49,442 bases of DNA, from NCBI RefSeq assembly GCF_900089835.1, contig NZ_OANU01000015.1:1-49442 (forward strand), written 5' to 3'. How positions within the stretch are numbered: the stretch's first letter is position 1; every line of letters starts with the position of its first letter. Below, one piece after another: positions 8,515-15,132 of the stretch. The notes below the pieces were generated by a model. The model did not search any database. It had not been told where the DNA came from and saw only the letters and a list, made by a program, of their open reading frames with translations. The stretch comes from Vibrio thalassae (GTDB taxonomy: Bacteria > Pseudomonadota > Gammaproteobacteria > Enterobacterales > Vibrionaceae). Position numbers and translations under genes: made by a program.

Positions 8515-9666
8515 TTATTGAACTATGTCGTCTTCATAAAACTCATCGCTGTTTAGATCGATTGTTCCTGAATCATATTCCAGCTCTTGGTCGAAAAACG
8601 ACTCGTCAAAGTCAAGAAACTGAGACGTCTCCTTTTCCACATCTTCAATTCCAATGAACTCAGATGCTACTAAATCGGTGACATCATCTGTATCACTGAT
8701 AAACTCCGAAGTTACCTCATCGGTCGCATCGCTTGTCTCATTGATAAATTCAGATGCGTCCATATCGACGACATCCGCTTCATCAATGTACTCTGAAGTG
8801 CCTTTTCCTGCAGCGTCACCAACGACAATACCCATCAGTTCATCGGGGGTTGCCAGTAGCTTCAATGTTGTCATGACGATAGATGTTGCCTTGTCATAAT
8901 TTTCATTTTTTGCTACCGATTGCGGCAAGATACTGATCGTTTGCTCTATGAGGGTTGCTGCATCTTGAAGTACGTTCGTTAAAAACGTAAATCTGATACA
9001 GTAATCTCTCATTTCTTCTAGCTTCGAGCGGGTAAAGCGCGTGATTTTTGGCCGTGAATTGGCTGCTTTCGCAGCTTTCATCATCTCATGCTCGTAGCCC
9101 TTAGCGAGCTTGACCATACCATCGACTGCGCTCAGCCCGATCCCTCCAATCACGTCATCTTGAACCATTATGGCCATGCCAATCTGAACCTCGATGTACG
9201 CTTTATCATAAGCATTAGCGAGTACGATCTGCTTGAAGCCAGGTCGAATTTCTTCGGCCTGTTCTGCAAACTCCATTAATAAAGTGTCGTAGTTCCTAAT
9301 AAGCTGGCTCTTGATTTCTTCTCGCTCATTTTGCTTATCAATAAGAAACTGGTGCACTTCTTTATAGAGTTCAACAGGTACAGCCCACGTACCAAAGCTA
9401 CCAAATCGCACACCCATTTTGTCGAGGTAGGTGTAGATCTGCTCCTTATTGTTTCTCAGGAGGTTTGGGTACTTCTTCTCAAAGACCGATTTACGACCAA
9501 GAGAAGCGAGCTCTGCTTCGACATCTTTCTTTAATCCAATGTCTTGATAATTGAGGGCTTTTTTAAAATCTGACCCCGTTATCTTTATTTGGATAAGCGC
9601 TAACCCTTTACTTTTAAGGGCATCCGATACACTTGCTAACTCCAAGTTTTGATTTGAATCTGACAT
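8515..9666 (-). CDS. DUF3150-like protein with acidic SEFI repeats
   Basis: The product is about 383 residues. The first 280 are mainly helical and resemble DUF3150 proteins that accompany MoxR/CobS-like ATPases on plasmids and ICEs; the position right after such an ATPase supports this. The last 110 residues are very acidic and carry about five tandem units of roughly 15 residues, each centred on SEYI, SEFI, SEFI, SEFI or SQFL. The start is ATG at 9664-9666, preceded by AGGAG and a GAAA hairpin; a longer frame exists but skips these signals. The tail may be a binding module; its partner is unknown. Confidence 0.65.
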   Translation of the reverse strand: MSDSNQNLELASVSDALKSKGLALIQIKITGSDFKKALNYQDIGLKKDVEAELASLGRKSVFEKKYPNLLRNNKEQIYTYLDKMGVRFGSFGTWAVPVELYKEVHQFLIDKQNEREEIKSQLIRNYDTLLMEFAEQAEEIRPGFKQIVLANAYDKAYIEVQIGMAIMVQDDVIGGIGLSAVDGMVKLAKGYEHEMMKAAKAANSRPKITRFTRSKLEEMRDYCIRFTFLTNVLQDAATLIEQTISILPQSVAKNENYDKATSIVMTTLKLLATPDELMGIVVGDAAGKGTSEYIDEADVVDMDASEFINETSDATDEVTSEFISDTDDVTDLVASEFIGIEDVEKETSQFLDFDESFFDQELEYDSGTIDLNSDEFYEDDIVQ

Positions 9667-9731
9667 ATTATTTCTCCTATTTTGCCCTTTCGAGCGATTA
9701 AATGTCGGCACCGAATGAGTGCCGACGTGTA
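9667..9731 (-). promoter_or_regulatory. short leader with GTCGGCAC hairpin and GAAA hairpin
   Basis: On the minus strand a 9-bp hairpin (TGTCGGCAC and GTGCCGACA, 9703-9727) is followed by GCTCGAAAGGGC (9684-9695), then AAAAT and AGGAG before the ATG. It lies between the MoxR-like and DUF3150-like genes. Confidence 0.75.
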
Positions 9732-10883
9732 TTACAACGAACTGCTATCAGACAAAATCTGAAGTACGTCCTCTTGTTCATCATGACTTACGCCATTCAC
9801 GAATGCGATTTTAAATGCATCGCGTAGCATTGTTGAGTGATCGATACCTGTTGCGCCTAAGTAGAACTCGTTTAAAGCAACAACGTTATCTATCCACCCT
9901 TTTAGAGAGCGAGTGCTCAATGTACACTCTAAAGTCATAAGAGAAGTCTGCGACTTCTTTGACTCTTCGTGTGCGTTACGAACCCTCTCTGCTACCGTCA
10001 ACATCAGTTCAATGACACTATCGTAAGCAGTCTCGATCATTGCAGGCGTCATAGAGTCCGCAATTTTCGGATGCTTATTAACGACTTTTTTAACGTATCG
10101 CTTCAGAATTTCTCTCTCATCATCTTTGGTAAGATAGAATTTCTCTATGTGGTTAAATCGGTCGTTAACAGATGAGTCACCTCCGCTTTGAATGAAGTTG
10201 TTATTGCCAGTACCGGTATTATTAGTGTTGGCAGTAACCATCACTCGCCATTTAGGATGAGCAGTGACCTGTTCACCGGTGATTTCCACCGTAAAGCGAG
10301 CATTTTCGATCACCTCGTTCAGCATCTTCTGTTGACGAATTGGAAGCAAATCCCATTCATCAATTTGAAGAGACCACCCATTACGCATTGACGTAACGAG
10401 CAGGCCGTAGTGCATGGTCATACCGCCTTGTTCGTTAGGAAGCATTTGCCCCCCAAGATCGATGACCTCAGAATCTTCCCCTAGAATAATTCTCACTAAA
10501 GGGATTCCAAGACGTGCATGGATTTGCTCATACGTGCTTGACTTACCAGTGCCATGCAAACCAAAGAGATACGGCACTTTACCGCACTTTTTGAGCACGT
10601 ACATGAGGACGTGGATCATGTCCGAAAGCTCGAACTTATGCTCTTGCACATTCGGTACTAACGGATGTTTGAATACTTCCTCAGTGCCAGGTAGCAAATA
10701 TACCCTTTGCGGAATTTTTGTATTCAGATACGGGATGTCTTTTGCCATATCTTCAAGCCCGAAGAGTGTAGCAATCGAAACCGATTTCAGAATGTATTCC
10801 AACTTTAGGCCCTCAAAGTCCTCGATGTGACGCTTTGGACCTTTGGTTTGCTTCGCTGGTGCAGACGCTGTTGCTGTTGTCAT
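9732..10883 (-). CDS. MoxR/CobS-like AAA+ ATPase
   Basis: This 383-residue AAA+ protein has Walker A GLHGTGKSS (residues 108-116), Walker B LQIDEWDLL (173-181), sensor 1 MVTANTN and an Arg-rich lid region SVNDRFNH. The family remodels protein partners and, in cobalamin CobS and plasmid relatives, works with a partner encoded next door; here that is the DUF3150-like protein. The N-terminus is Ala/Thr/Lys-rich and likely disordered. The start has AGGAG 6 nt upstream and a full leader module. A VWA or CobT partner is not seen in the window. Confidence 0.85.
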   Translation of the reverse strand: MTTATASAPAKQTKGPKRHIEDFEGLKLEYILKSVSIATLFGLEDMAKDIPYLNTKIPQRVYLLPGTEEVFKHPLVPNVQEHKFELSDMIHVLMYVLKKCGKVPYLFGLHGTGKSSTYEQIHARLGIPLVRIILGEDSEVIDLGGQMLPNEQGGMTMHYGLLVTSMRNGWSLQIDEWDLLPIRQQKMLNEVIENARFTVEITGEQVTAHPKWRVMVTANTNNTGTGNNNFIQSGGDSSVNDRFNHIEKFYLTKDDEREILKRYVKKVVNKHPKIADSMTPAMIETAYDSVIELMLTVAERVRNAHEESKKSQTSLMTLECTLSTRSLKGWIDNVVALNEFYLGATGIDHSTMLRDAFKIAFVNGVSHDEQEDVLQILSDSSSL

Positions 10884-11060
10884 GGTTTTCTCCTATTTTG
10901 CCCTTTCGAGCGGTTGGTGGGTAATGCCAAGGCGCACTATTGCGCTGTCACTAAAGGCTGTGACTTTTTTGCTCTTAGAGCAAAAATCAAGACACGTAAA
11001 CAAGTGTGCTTACGTCTCTGGACTTTAGGTTAGAGAGAGGCTCACCTCTCTCTATCTTAT
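10884..11060 (-). promoter_or_regulatory. full structured leader module M1
   Basis: Minus-strand order: hairpin TAGAGAGAGG/CCTCTCTCTA (11031-11054); hairpin around GTAAGC/GTTTAC (about 10990-11018); TTTTTGCTC/GAGCAAAAA (10966-10986); GTCAC..GTGAC (10947-10964); GCGCA ATAG TGCGC (10932-10945); linker with TTGGCA; GCTCGAAAGGGC (10900-10911); AGGAG. It is nearly identical to module M2 upstream of the next gene. Confidence 0.75.
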
Positions 11061-11063
11061 CTC

Positions 11064-11297
11064 CTAAGTTCTAAGCGCATTTGGTTGGAAAATTTGCTTT
11101 CCATACGCCAATCCTATGCCGAAGCATTTTTTGGCTAGTTGTAAATCGGCTAAGGCTTCCTTATCTCGGAAACACATATAACGTTTACTCGCCTGTTTTT
11201 TTCGTGAATGAGTATTTTTAATTATTCCTTTGACAGAGTAATAAAGTTTTTCAAAGTCACGACGGTTTCTGGTTGGTTTGTTTTTGAAGCTAAACAT
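11064..11297 (-). CDS. 77-residue basic protein of unknown function
   Basis: I do not recognise this Lys/Arg-rich protein (MFSFKNKPTRNRRDFEKL...). It lacks membrane segments and cysteine pairs apart from two single cysteines. It is flanked on both sides by near-identical leader modules, so the gene plus one module looks like a unit that could be duplicated or exchanged. AGGAG and a GAAA hairpin fix the start. The charge suggests nucleic-acid binding. Confidence 0.55.
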   Translation of the reverse strand: MFSFKNKPTRNRRDFEKLYYSVKGIIKNTHSRKKQASKRYMCFRDKEALADLQLAKKCFGIGLAYGKQIFQPNALRT

Positions 11298-11478
11298 ATC
11301 TTTCTCCTAAAGTAGCCCTTTCAAGCATTCGTTATTGTTACCAAGGCGCACCGTTGCGCTGTCACTAAAGGCTGTGACGTTTCTGCTCGTAGAGCAAGAA
11401 ATCAAGACACGTAAACAAGTGTGTTTACGTCTCTGGACTTTAGGTTAGAGAGAGGCAATGCCTCTCTCTAACTTATCT
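11298..11478 (-). promoter_or_regulatory. full structured leader module M2
   Basis: This has the same element order as M1: TTAGAGAGAGGC/GCCTCTCTCTAA (11445-11471), a GTAAAC/GTTTAC stem (about 11405-11432), a TGCTC/GAGCA stem, GTCAC..GTGAC (11361-11378), GCGCA ACGG TGCGC (11346-11359), then GCTTGAAAGGGC (11315-11326) and AGGAG. The loop ATAG of M1 is ACGG here while the stems are kept. Confidence 0.75.
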
Positions 11479-11479
11479 C

Positions 11480-11499
11480 CAAAAATAGCCTTTTCAGGC
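11480..11499 (-). other. orphan GAAA hairpin plus AGGAG-like site without a start codon
   Basis: GCCTGAAAAGGC (11488-11499) spans the stop codon of the DHH gene and is followed by TATTTTT and GGAGATAAG, but no start codon follows; the terminator-like hairpin of M2 comes next. The stem is fully paired (GCCU/AGGC). It may be a leader left after gene loss, or a boundary of the repeated unit. Confidence 0.6.
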
Positions 11500-12456
11500 A
11501 TTCTTTACTAATCTACCCATTTCATAAAACTGAGTTTCTGTCACATAAAAACCGGCTGCATACTGGTGGCCACCGCCACCAAAGCTCTCTGCTATGCCGT
11601 TCACGACATGGCCTGTTCCCTGCTTCGATCTCAAACTGCATTTAAAACCACCTTTCAGATCGCTGTTTACCAACAGAACAAACGGAACATCCATTTTGTT
11701 GTAGATCTCCTGAGCCACATCGCTAATAAACATAGGACTGCAGGTGACTATCGGTACGACAACCGAACCTGAGTCTACGAGCATTTCGAACTCTTTTGCT
11801 GAGCAAGCAATGTTTTCGACGATTGACTGATGGTAAAGCACCATCGGTGTTCCAAAAGCCACAAGTTCGTCAAGTTCTTGATTGTAAGCGTGGTCAAAAT
11901 CATCGATGCCTAAGCCATAATGATTTAAAGCTAAAGCAACCGCTTTGGTATCTTTTAGCTTCCATTGCCACAAGTCGCGATCTCGAACATGTTTTAACAG
12001 TGTGGGGATTCGACATCCATCGTCTGTTCGCCATGCAGGATTAAGATTCTCATATTCTGAAAACACTCGCCATGTCAGCGTCGCACCCGATTCCGTCATA
12101 TCAAATACCTTAAAGATATTAGGATGAGCGACATTATTTAGCTCTCGTTGCGCGCTATCGTGATGATCAATGATGGCCACCTTAAACTTGGCTGCCATCT
12201 GATCCAGTTCTGCTGACTTCATTGAGAAGTCGACCATAAGCACTAACTCTGTGTCATCAGGTATCTCGTAATCGTCAACAGCCTTGCCATAAAAGCCTTT
12301 CTCAAAGCTGAGATTCTTGTCGGCTTTACTTAGCCAGTACCGCGCAGCCCAGGCGCTCGCTGTACCATCCATGCAGTTACCATGATAGATAACGTGAATG
12401 TTGTTAGTGCTACACACGATTTTAGCCAGCGTGTTTCGATCTTGGGTATTGTTCAT
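11494..12456 (-). CDS. DHH-family phosphoesterase
   Basis: This 320-residue protein has the DHH signature IIDHHDSAQ (about residue 95), an early nucleotide-binding strand HGNCMDGTAS, VDFS with a catalytic Asp, and the DHHA1 glycine motif GGGGHQYAAGF near the C-terminus. Families with this layout cleave phosphodiesters in small RNAs, cyclic dinucleotides or ssDNA. Which substrate applies cannot be read from the sequence; a role in nucleotide or signal turnover for the element is inference. The start is ATG at 12456, with GGAG and a GAAA hairpin upstream. Confidence 0.85.
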   Translation of the reverse strand: MNNTQDRNTLAKIVCSTNNIHVIYHGNCMDGTASAWAARYWLSKADKNLSFEKGFYGKAVDDYEIPDDTELVLMVDFSMKSAELDQMAAKFKVAIIDHHDSAQRELNNVAHPNIFKVFDMTESGATLTWRVFSEYENLNPAWRTDDGCRIPTLLKHVRDRDLWQWKLKDTKAVALALNHYGLGIDDFDHAYNQELDELVAFGTPMVLYHQSIVENIACSAKEFEMLVDSGSVVVPIVTCSPMFISDVAQEIYNKMDVPFVLLVNSDLKGGFKCSLRSKQGTGHVVNGIAESFGGGGHQYAAGFYVTETQFYEMGRLVKNA

Positions 12457-12540
12457 AATTTTCTCCAACTAGTGCTCTTTCGAGCTAAGTAAATGAGCCA
12501 CATCTGCACAATTGCAGAGTCACATAACGTGGCAGTGACA
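12457..12540 (-). promoter_or_regulatory. structured leader module M3
   Basis: Minus-strand order: GTCAC..GTGAC stem (12519-12539), TCTGCA ATTG TGCAGA (12503-12518), linker with TGTGGC, GCTCGAAAGAGC (12474-12485), then GGAG. The GC hairpin has changed from GCGC to CTGC on one side with matching change on the other, so pairing is preserved. Confidence 0.75.
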
Positions 12541-12917
12541 GTCAGCCTTTTACAGCTAAACATAGATAAATCAGATCGGACACTGCTTAATAATCGAACA
12601 GACTTATCGATATTTAGTTTGCACAAGGTAGACGTTCAAATGACTTGAAAGTAGGAAGCTGAAAAAGAAGTGGAAGCAAATGATTTTTGCTTGTGTAATT
12701 ATGATACTAGCTAAGGAATGTATCAGATGCAACTCACTTTTTAATTTGCTAACTTAGGGTCGCAAAAAGTGTATTAAAAAAGAGGAACGACGATGATAAA
12801 CCACACGGACACGGACACGGACACGGAAAATAGTAGTTGTCGCTGAGTTCGGCTGTGGATGTCTTCCACGTTTTGAATTATAGGGGATCTGGCCTCCGAT
12901 ACCAGTCCGAGTCGTCT
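12541..12917. other. intergenic region with hexanucleotide repeat and possible micro-ORF
   Basis: No clear gene is present in these 377 nt. They contain four tandem ACACGG units (12803-12826). These fall in a plus-strand frame of 17 codons (12793-12846, MINHTDTDTDTENSSCR) that has AGAGGA 6 nt before its ATG. The frame could be a leader peptide or chance. The region should also hold a minus-strand promoter for the DHH gene, but I see no convincing hexamer pair. Confidence 0.4.
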
Positions 12918-13106
12918 CTAATCTTTACAAACCAGCACGCGTTCTCCATCTTCTGTAGCAATAAGAGCAAAATGAGTCGCATCGACTAATAACGTACCAC
13001 CTTCTCGAATAACCTTATCGCGTTCTTTCTCCAGCTGAGAATTGGGTATCGATTGAATGCCTATTTCTGCGCCACCAGAGTTGTATCTAACAATGTTAAT
13101 AATCAT
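12918..13106 (-). CDS. 62-residue hypothetical protein
   Basis: The start MIINIVRYNSGGAEIG is chosen because its ATG overlaps the stop of the preceding gene (ATGA at 13103-13106), indicating translational coupling; a longer upstream frame would run through that gene. The protein is a small alpha/beta sequence with DATHFALIATEDGERV, predicted soluble. It is the last gene of a coupled five-gene set starting at 14971. Function unknown. Confidence 0.6.
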   Translation of the reverse strand: MIINIVRYNSGGAEIGIQSIPNSQLEKERDKVIREGGTLLVDATHFALIATEDGERVLVCKD

Positions 13107-13393
13107 GCGGCCCCCAGAGTAAATTGGTTGGCAACTAGATACGGGATCTCCATTGTTGTTGCATATCGATTCTGGCCGCGAATAGTGTGGATCTTGCGGA
13201 TCGTGCCTCGAGTCATTTCGATGGCTTTCCATGTGCCATTGCTGTGTCGGAACGCAATGAAATGCACGTCTCCAATCTTGGTTTTGATTAACGAAACCAA
13301 TTCTGGAATGTGTGTCGATAGATTGGCATTGTGGGGCTCCACAACCACAATGTTCTTATTGGAAACGATCGCTGTAGACCAATTGATATCCAT
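13103..13393 (-). CDS. 96-residue hypothetical protein
   Basis: The start ATG at 13393 (MDINWSTAIVSNKN) follows the stop of the nuclease gene by 4 nt. The sequence looks like a small beta-rich fold (NIVVVEPHNANL, KIGDVHFIAFRH) and overlaps the next gene by 4 nt. I do not recognise it. Its tight coupling to the Cas4-like pair suggests a shared role in nucleic-acid processing, which is inference from position only. Confidence 0.6.
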   Translation of the reverse strand: MDINWSTAIVSNKNIVVVEPHNANLSTHIPELVSLIKTKIGDVHFIAFRHSNGTWKAIEMTRGTIRKIHTIRGQNRYATTMEIPYLVANQFTLGAA

Positions 13394-13397
13394 TATT

Positions 13398-13973
13398 TTA
13401 AGCCTTCTTGCACTGCTCATTTTGAGCGTCATAGTAACCGCATTGAAAACACTGTTTCGCTTTTTTTGGTTTTGGGTAGTAGTTTGAATGTTTAATGCGC
13501 CGAGCAATTTTATGTAGATGTGCAATCCGCTTATAGTTTGCGTGTGTAGAGTTGTAAATTGGTATCTGCTTAGATTGTTTTTTTGTTACTACGAATGCAT
13601 TAGTAATAGGGTACGTTGGACGAGCCGCCACTACAGCCGCAATGAGCTGATTAATATCTGACTCTTTTACGGGCGCGTTCCTCGACTTGTACTCAACAAC
13701 TGTATAGCTTCGACGTCCTGTGCGATAGATAAAATCAGGTTTAGCACTGAGTTGATAACGATGATTGACGAAACACTTAGAGTTCGGCTTGTCATCGCAA
13801 TAAACTAGGTGACCTTTGAATCCAAATTGGGTTTCAGGTAATGGCCGCACGATGAGATAAAGCTTATCTAGTGCTAACATAAGCGCTTGAATGGCGAGAT
13901 AACACGCTGCCACTAGCCATAGGATTTCAAGCCAATATTGCTGCAATTGAGTCTGCAAAGTCTCCAGTATCAT
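13398..13973 (-). CDS. Cas4/RecB-like PD-(D/E)XK nuclease, core half with membrane segment
   Basis: This 191-residue protein begins with a hydrophobic helix (about residues 13-34, WLEILWLVAACYLAIQALML) and then shows the nuclease core: KPDFIYR with a catalytic Asp and YTVVEYKSRN giving the E-x-K pair. A Cys cluster CFQCGYYDAQNEQC near the end resembles the C-terminal Cys of Cas4 iron-sulphur enzymes. The N-terminal part of a Cas4-like fold is missing here but is present in the preceding gene. The start ATG overlaps that gene's stop (TGATG) with GGGAG upstream, so the two halves are coupled. Confidence 0.65.
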   Translation of the reverse strand: MILETLQTQLQQYWLEILWLVAACYLAIQALMLALDKLYLIVRPLPETQFGFKGHLVYCDDKPNSKCFVNHRYQLSAKPDFIYRTGRRSYTVVEYKSRNAPVKESDINQLIAAVVAARPTYPITNAFVVTKKQSKQIPIYNSTHANYKRIAHLHKIARRIKHSNYYPKPKKAKQCFQCGYYDAQNEQCKKA

Positions 13974-14215
13974 CAATTCACTCCCAATATACCAATGAAC
14001 CATCGCCACAGCCTATACAATAGTGACGGTTGACGATCATCAATATAGGCTTGGGCAGACACCTCTTTATGAGCTATTTGACCTCGTTCTCGCTGTGAAC
14101 GATTCAGTCGTGAGCTAGATGTGCCGTTGACTTGGTGATAAAACGCTGTCGGACAGAACGTAACGGAACCGATTTCCGACGATGAAACGTAACGCTGTCG
14201 TTTATTTTTTCTCAT
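13973..14215 (-). CDS. Cas4-like N-terminal half
   Basis: This 80-residue protein has the opening motifs of Cas4-like nucleases: SSSEIGSVTFCPTAFYHQ (helix with conserved Cys-Pro) and RERGQIAHKEVSAQ (the G..H..V helix). It ends with an aromatic segment LLYRLWRWFIGILGVN that may contact the membrane. The nuclease core follows in the next gene by a TGATG overlap. A single sequencing indel could mimic this split, but a well-placed GGGAG site before the second start favours two true genes. Confidence 0.6.
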   Translation of the reverse strand: MRKNKRQRYVSSSEIGSVTFCPTAFYHQVNGTSSSRLNRSQRERGQIAHKEVSAQAYIDDRQPSLLYRLWRWFIGILGVN

Positions 14216-14224
14216 ATAATTGAT

Positions 14225-14971
14225 TTACCAATAGCGATTGATGTCTTTCCAAAGCTCGTCTCTGTCAAGCTCATACGTAATGGGCGTTGTCTCTAGTGTG
14301 TTGAGAAAACCATCGCTGTCCAAGGCGGTCCCAACGATTGTTAAATCATGCATGGCTTCATTTGTACAATCTGTATCTACCGTCAACACTCCATCGTCAT
14401 TCCAAATGCAATCAAATTTTGAGGTGTTGCTGTTAAAACGCTTGGTTTTACTTATCTTTCCTATCGTAATGACAGTTTGCTTTACTCCATCGCCCTCGAA
14501 GTTGTTCTGAGCGACTACGGACGTAATGAAAGGTTCATTTAACCATTCTTGTTTCGTTACTTTAGCGTCTTCAACCCACTGATTCTGCCATCGTCCTTCT
14601 CTCGGCAATCTAGTTGTTTGAGAGCTAATAAGCTGATTAACATTCGTGTAGTAGCGGATCGAGTGTACTTCGTCATTCTCGATCATTTGACCAAATAGAA
14701 ACCATGAGAATGTAATGCCATTGCTTGGGTATTCCACTTTGGCAGCAGTACATTCGCTGTGCGGTACTACAGTGTTATTCTCGGTGTAACCGATAATGAC
14801 ATTTTTACCATCAGTAGTGGTTCTATTGACGCTACGAAATCCAGTCTCACCCTGTTGGATACGAGAGTTTTCAACCGTTGTGCAAAGCGTTGAGGTTCCC
14901 ACTTGCTCAGTATCACAGCCCCAAATAGCCACAGTGCTGATTATCAGTAACCGTATTCGTAAATCGCGCAT
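14225..14971 (-). CDS. lipoprotein of unknown function
   Basis: This 248-residue protein has a lipoprotein signal: MRDLRIRLL, hydrophobic core, then AIWGC with Cys at residue 19 as the lipid attachment site. The mature part is beta-rich with several Cys (CTTV, ECTAAK, CIWNDD, DCTNEA). No family was recognised. It is the first gene of the set running to 12918 and lies 9 nt upstream of the Cas4-like N-terminal half. A surface or periplasmic role is expected from the lipobox only. Confidence 0.6.
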   Translation of the reverse strand: MRDLRIRLLIISTVAIWGCDTEQVGTSTLCTTVENSRIQQGETGFRSVNRTTTDGKNVIIGYTENNTVVPHSECTAAKVEYPSNGITFSWFLFGQMIENDEVHSIRYYTNVNQLISSQTTRLPREGRWQNQWVEDAKVTKQEWLNEPFITSVVAQNNFEGDGVKQTVITIGKISKTKRFNSNTSKFDCIWNDDGVLTVDTDCTNEAMHDLTIVGTALDSDGFLNTLETTPITYELDRDELWKDINRYW

Positions 14972-15116
14972 AATCGTACCTAGTCCTTTTTTACTATTTT
15001 CTTACTAAGCTTAACGCAGCTAATCAAAAAGCAATCCAAAGATAACCCTTTGATTAACAAGTTAGCCGCCAGGGGCAAGTGAGAAATCTCACTCCCCTTG
15101 CAGCTTGTCTCCTAAA
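14972..15116 (-). terminator. hairpins after methyltransferase gene
   Basis: The minus strand shows a strong hairpin, AGGGG..AGTGAGA AA TCTCACT CCCCT in plus-strand reading (15071-15098), then an AATCAAA/TTTGATT pairing (about 15025-15058) near a T-rich run. They separate the methyltransferase gene from the lipoprotein gene. A promoter for the lipoprotein must lie within the last 60 nt but is not clear. Confidence 0.5.
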
Positions 15117-15132
15117 TTACTCCTTTTCAGGC
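15108..15132 (-). other. orphan GAAA hairpin plus AGGAGA at methyltransferase 3' end
   Basis: GCCTGAAAAGGA (15121-15132) lies inside the last codons (MPEKE, stop) of the methyltransferase gene and is followed by AGGAGACAAG, with no start codon before the next hairpin. It is the second orphan copy after the one at 11488. Confidence 0.55.

Noticed and set aside
10414..10830. 138-codon plus-strand frame inside the MoxR-like gene
   Set aside because: It is antisense to an AAA+ gene with intact Walker motifs.
10884..11478. Integron attC sites or gene cassettes
   Set aside because: The repeats contain ribosome sites and sit before genes in one operon direction; no attC core (GTTRRRY) or integron integrase was found.
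12803..12826. CRISPR-like short repeats
   Set aside because: They are contiguous 6-bp tandem units without spacers; no cas genes are present, and the Cas4-like pair lacks CRISPR context.
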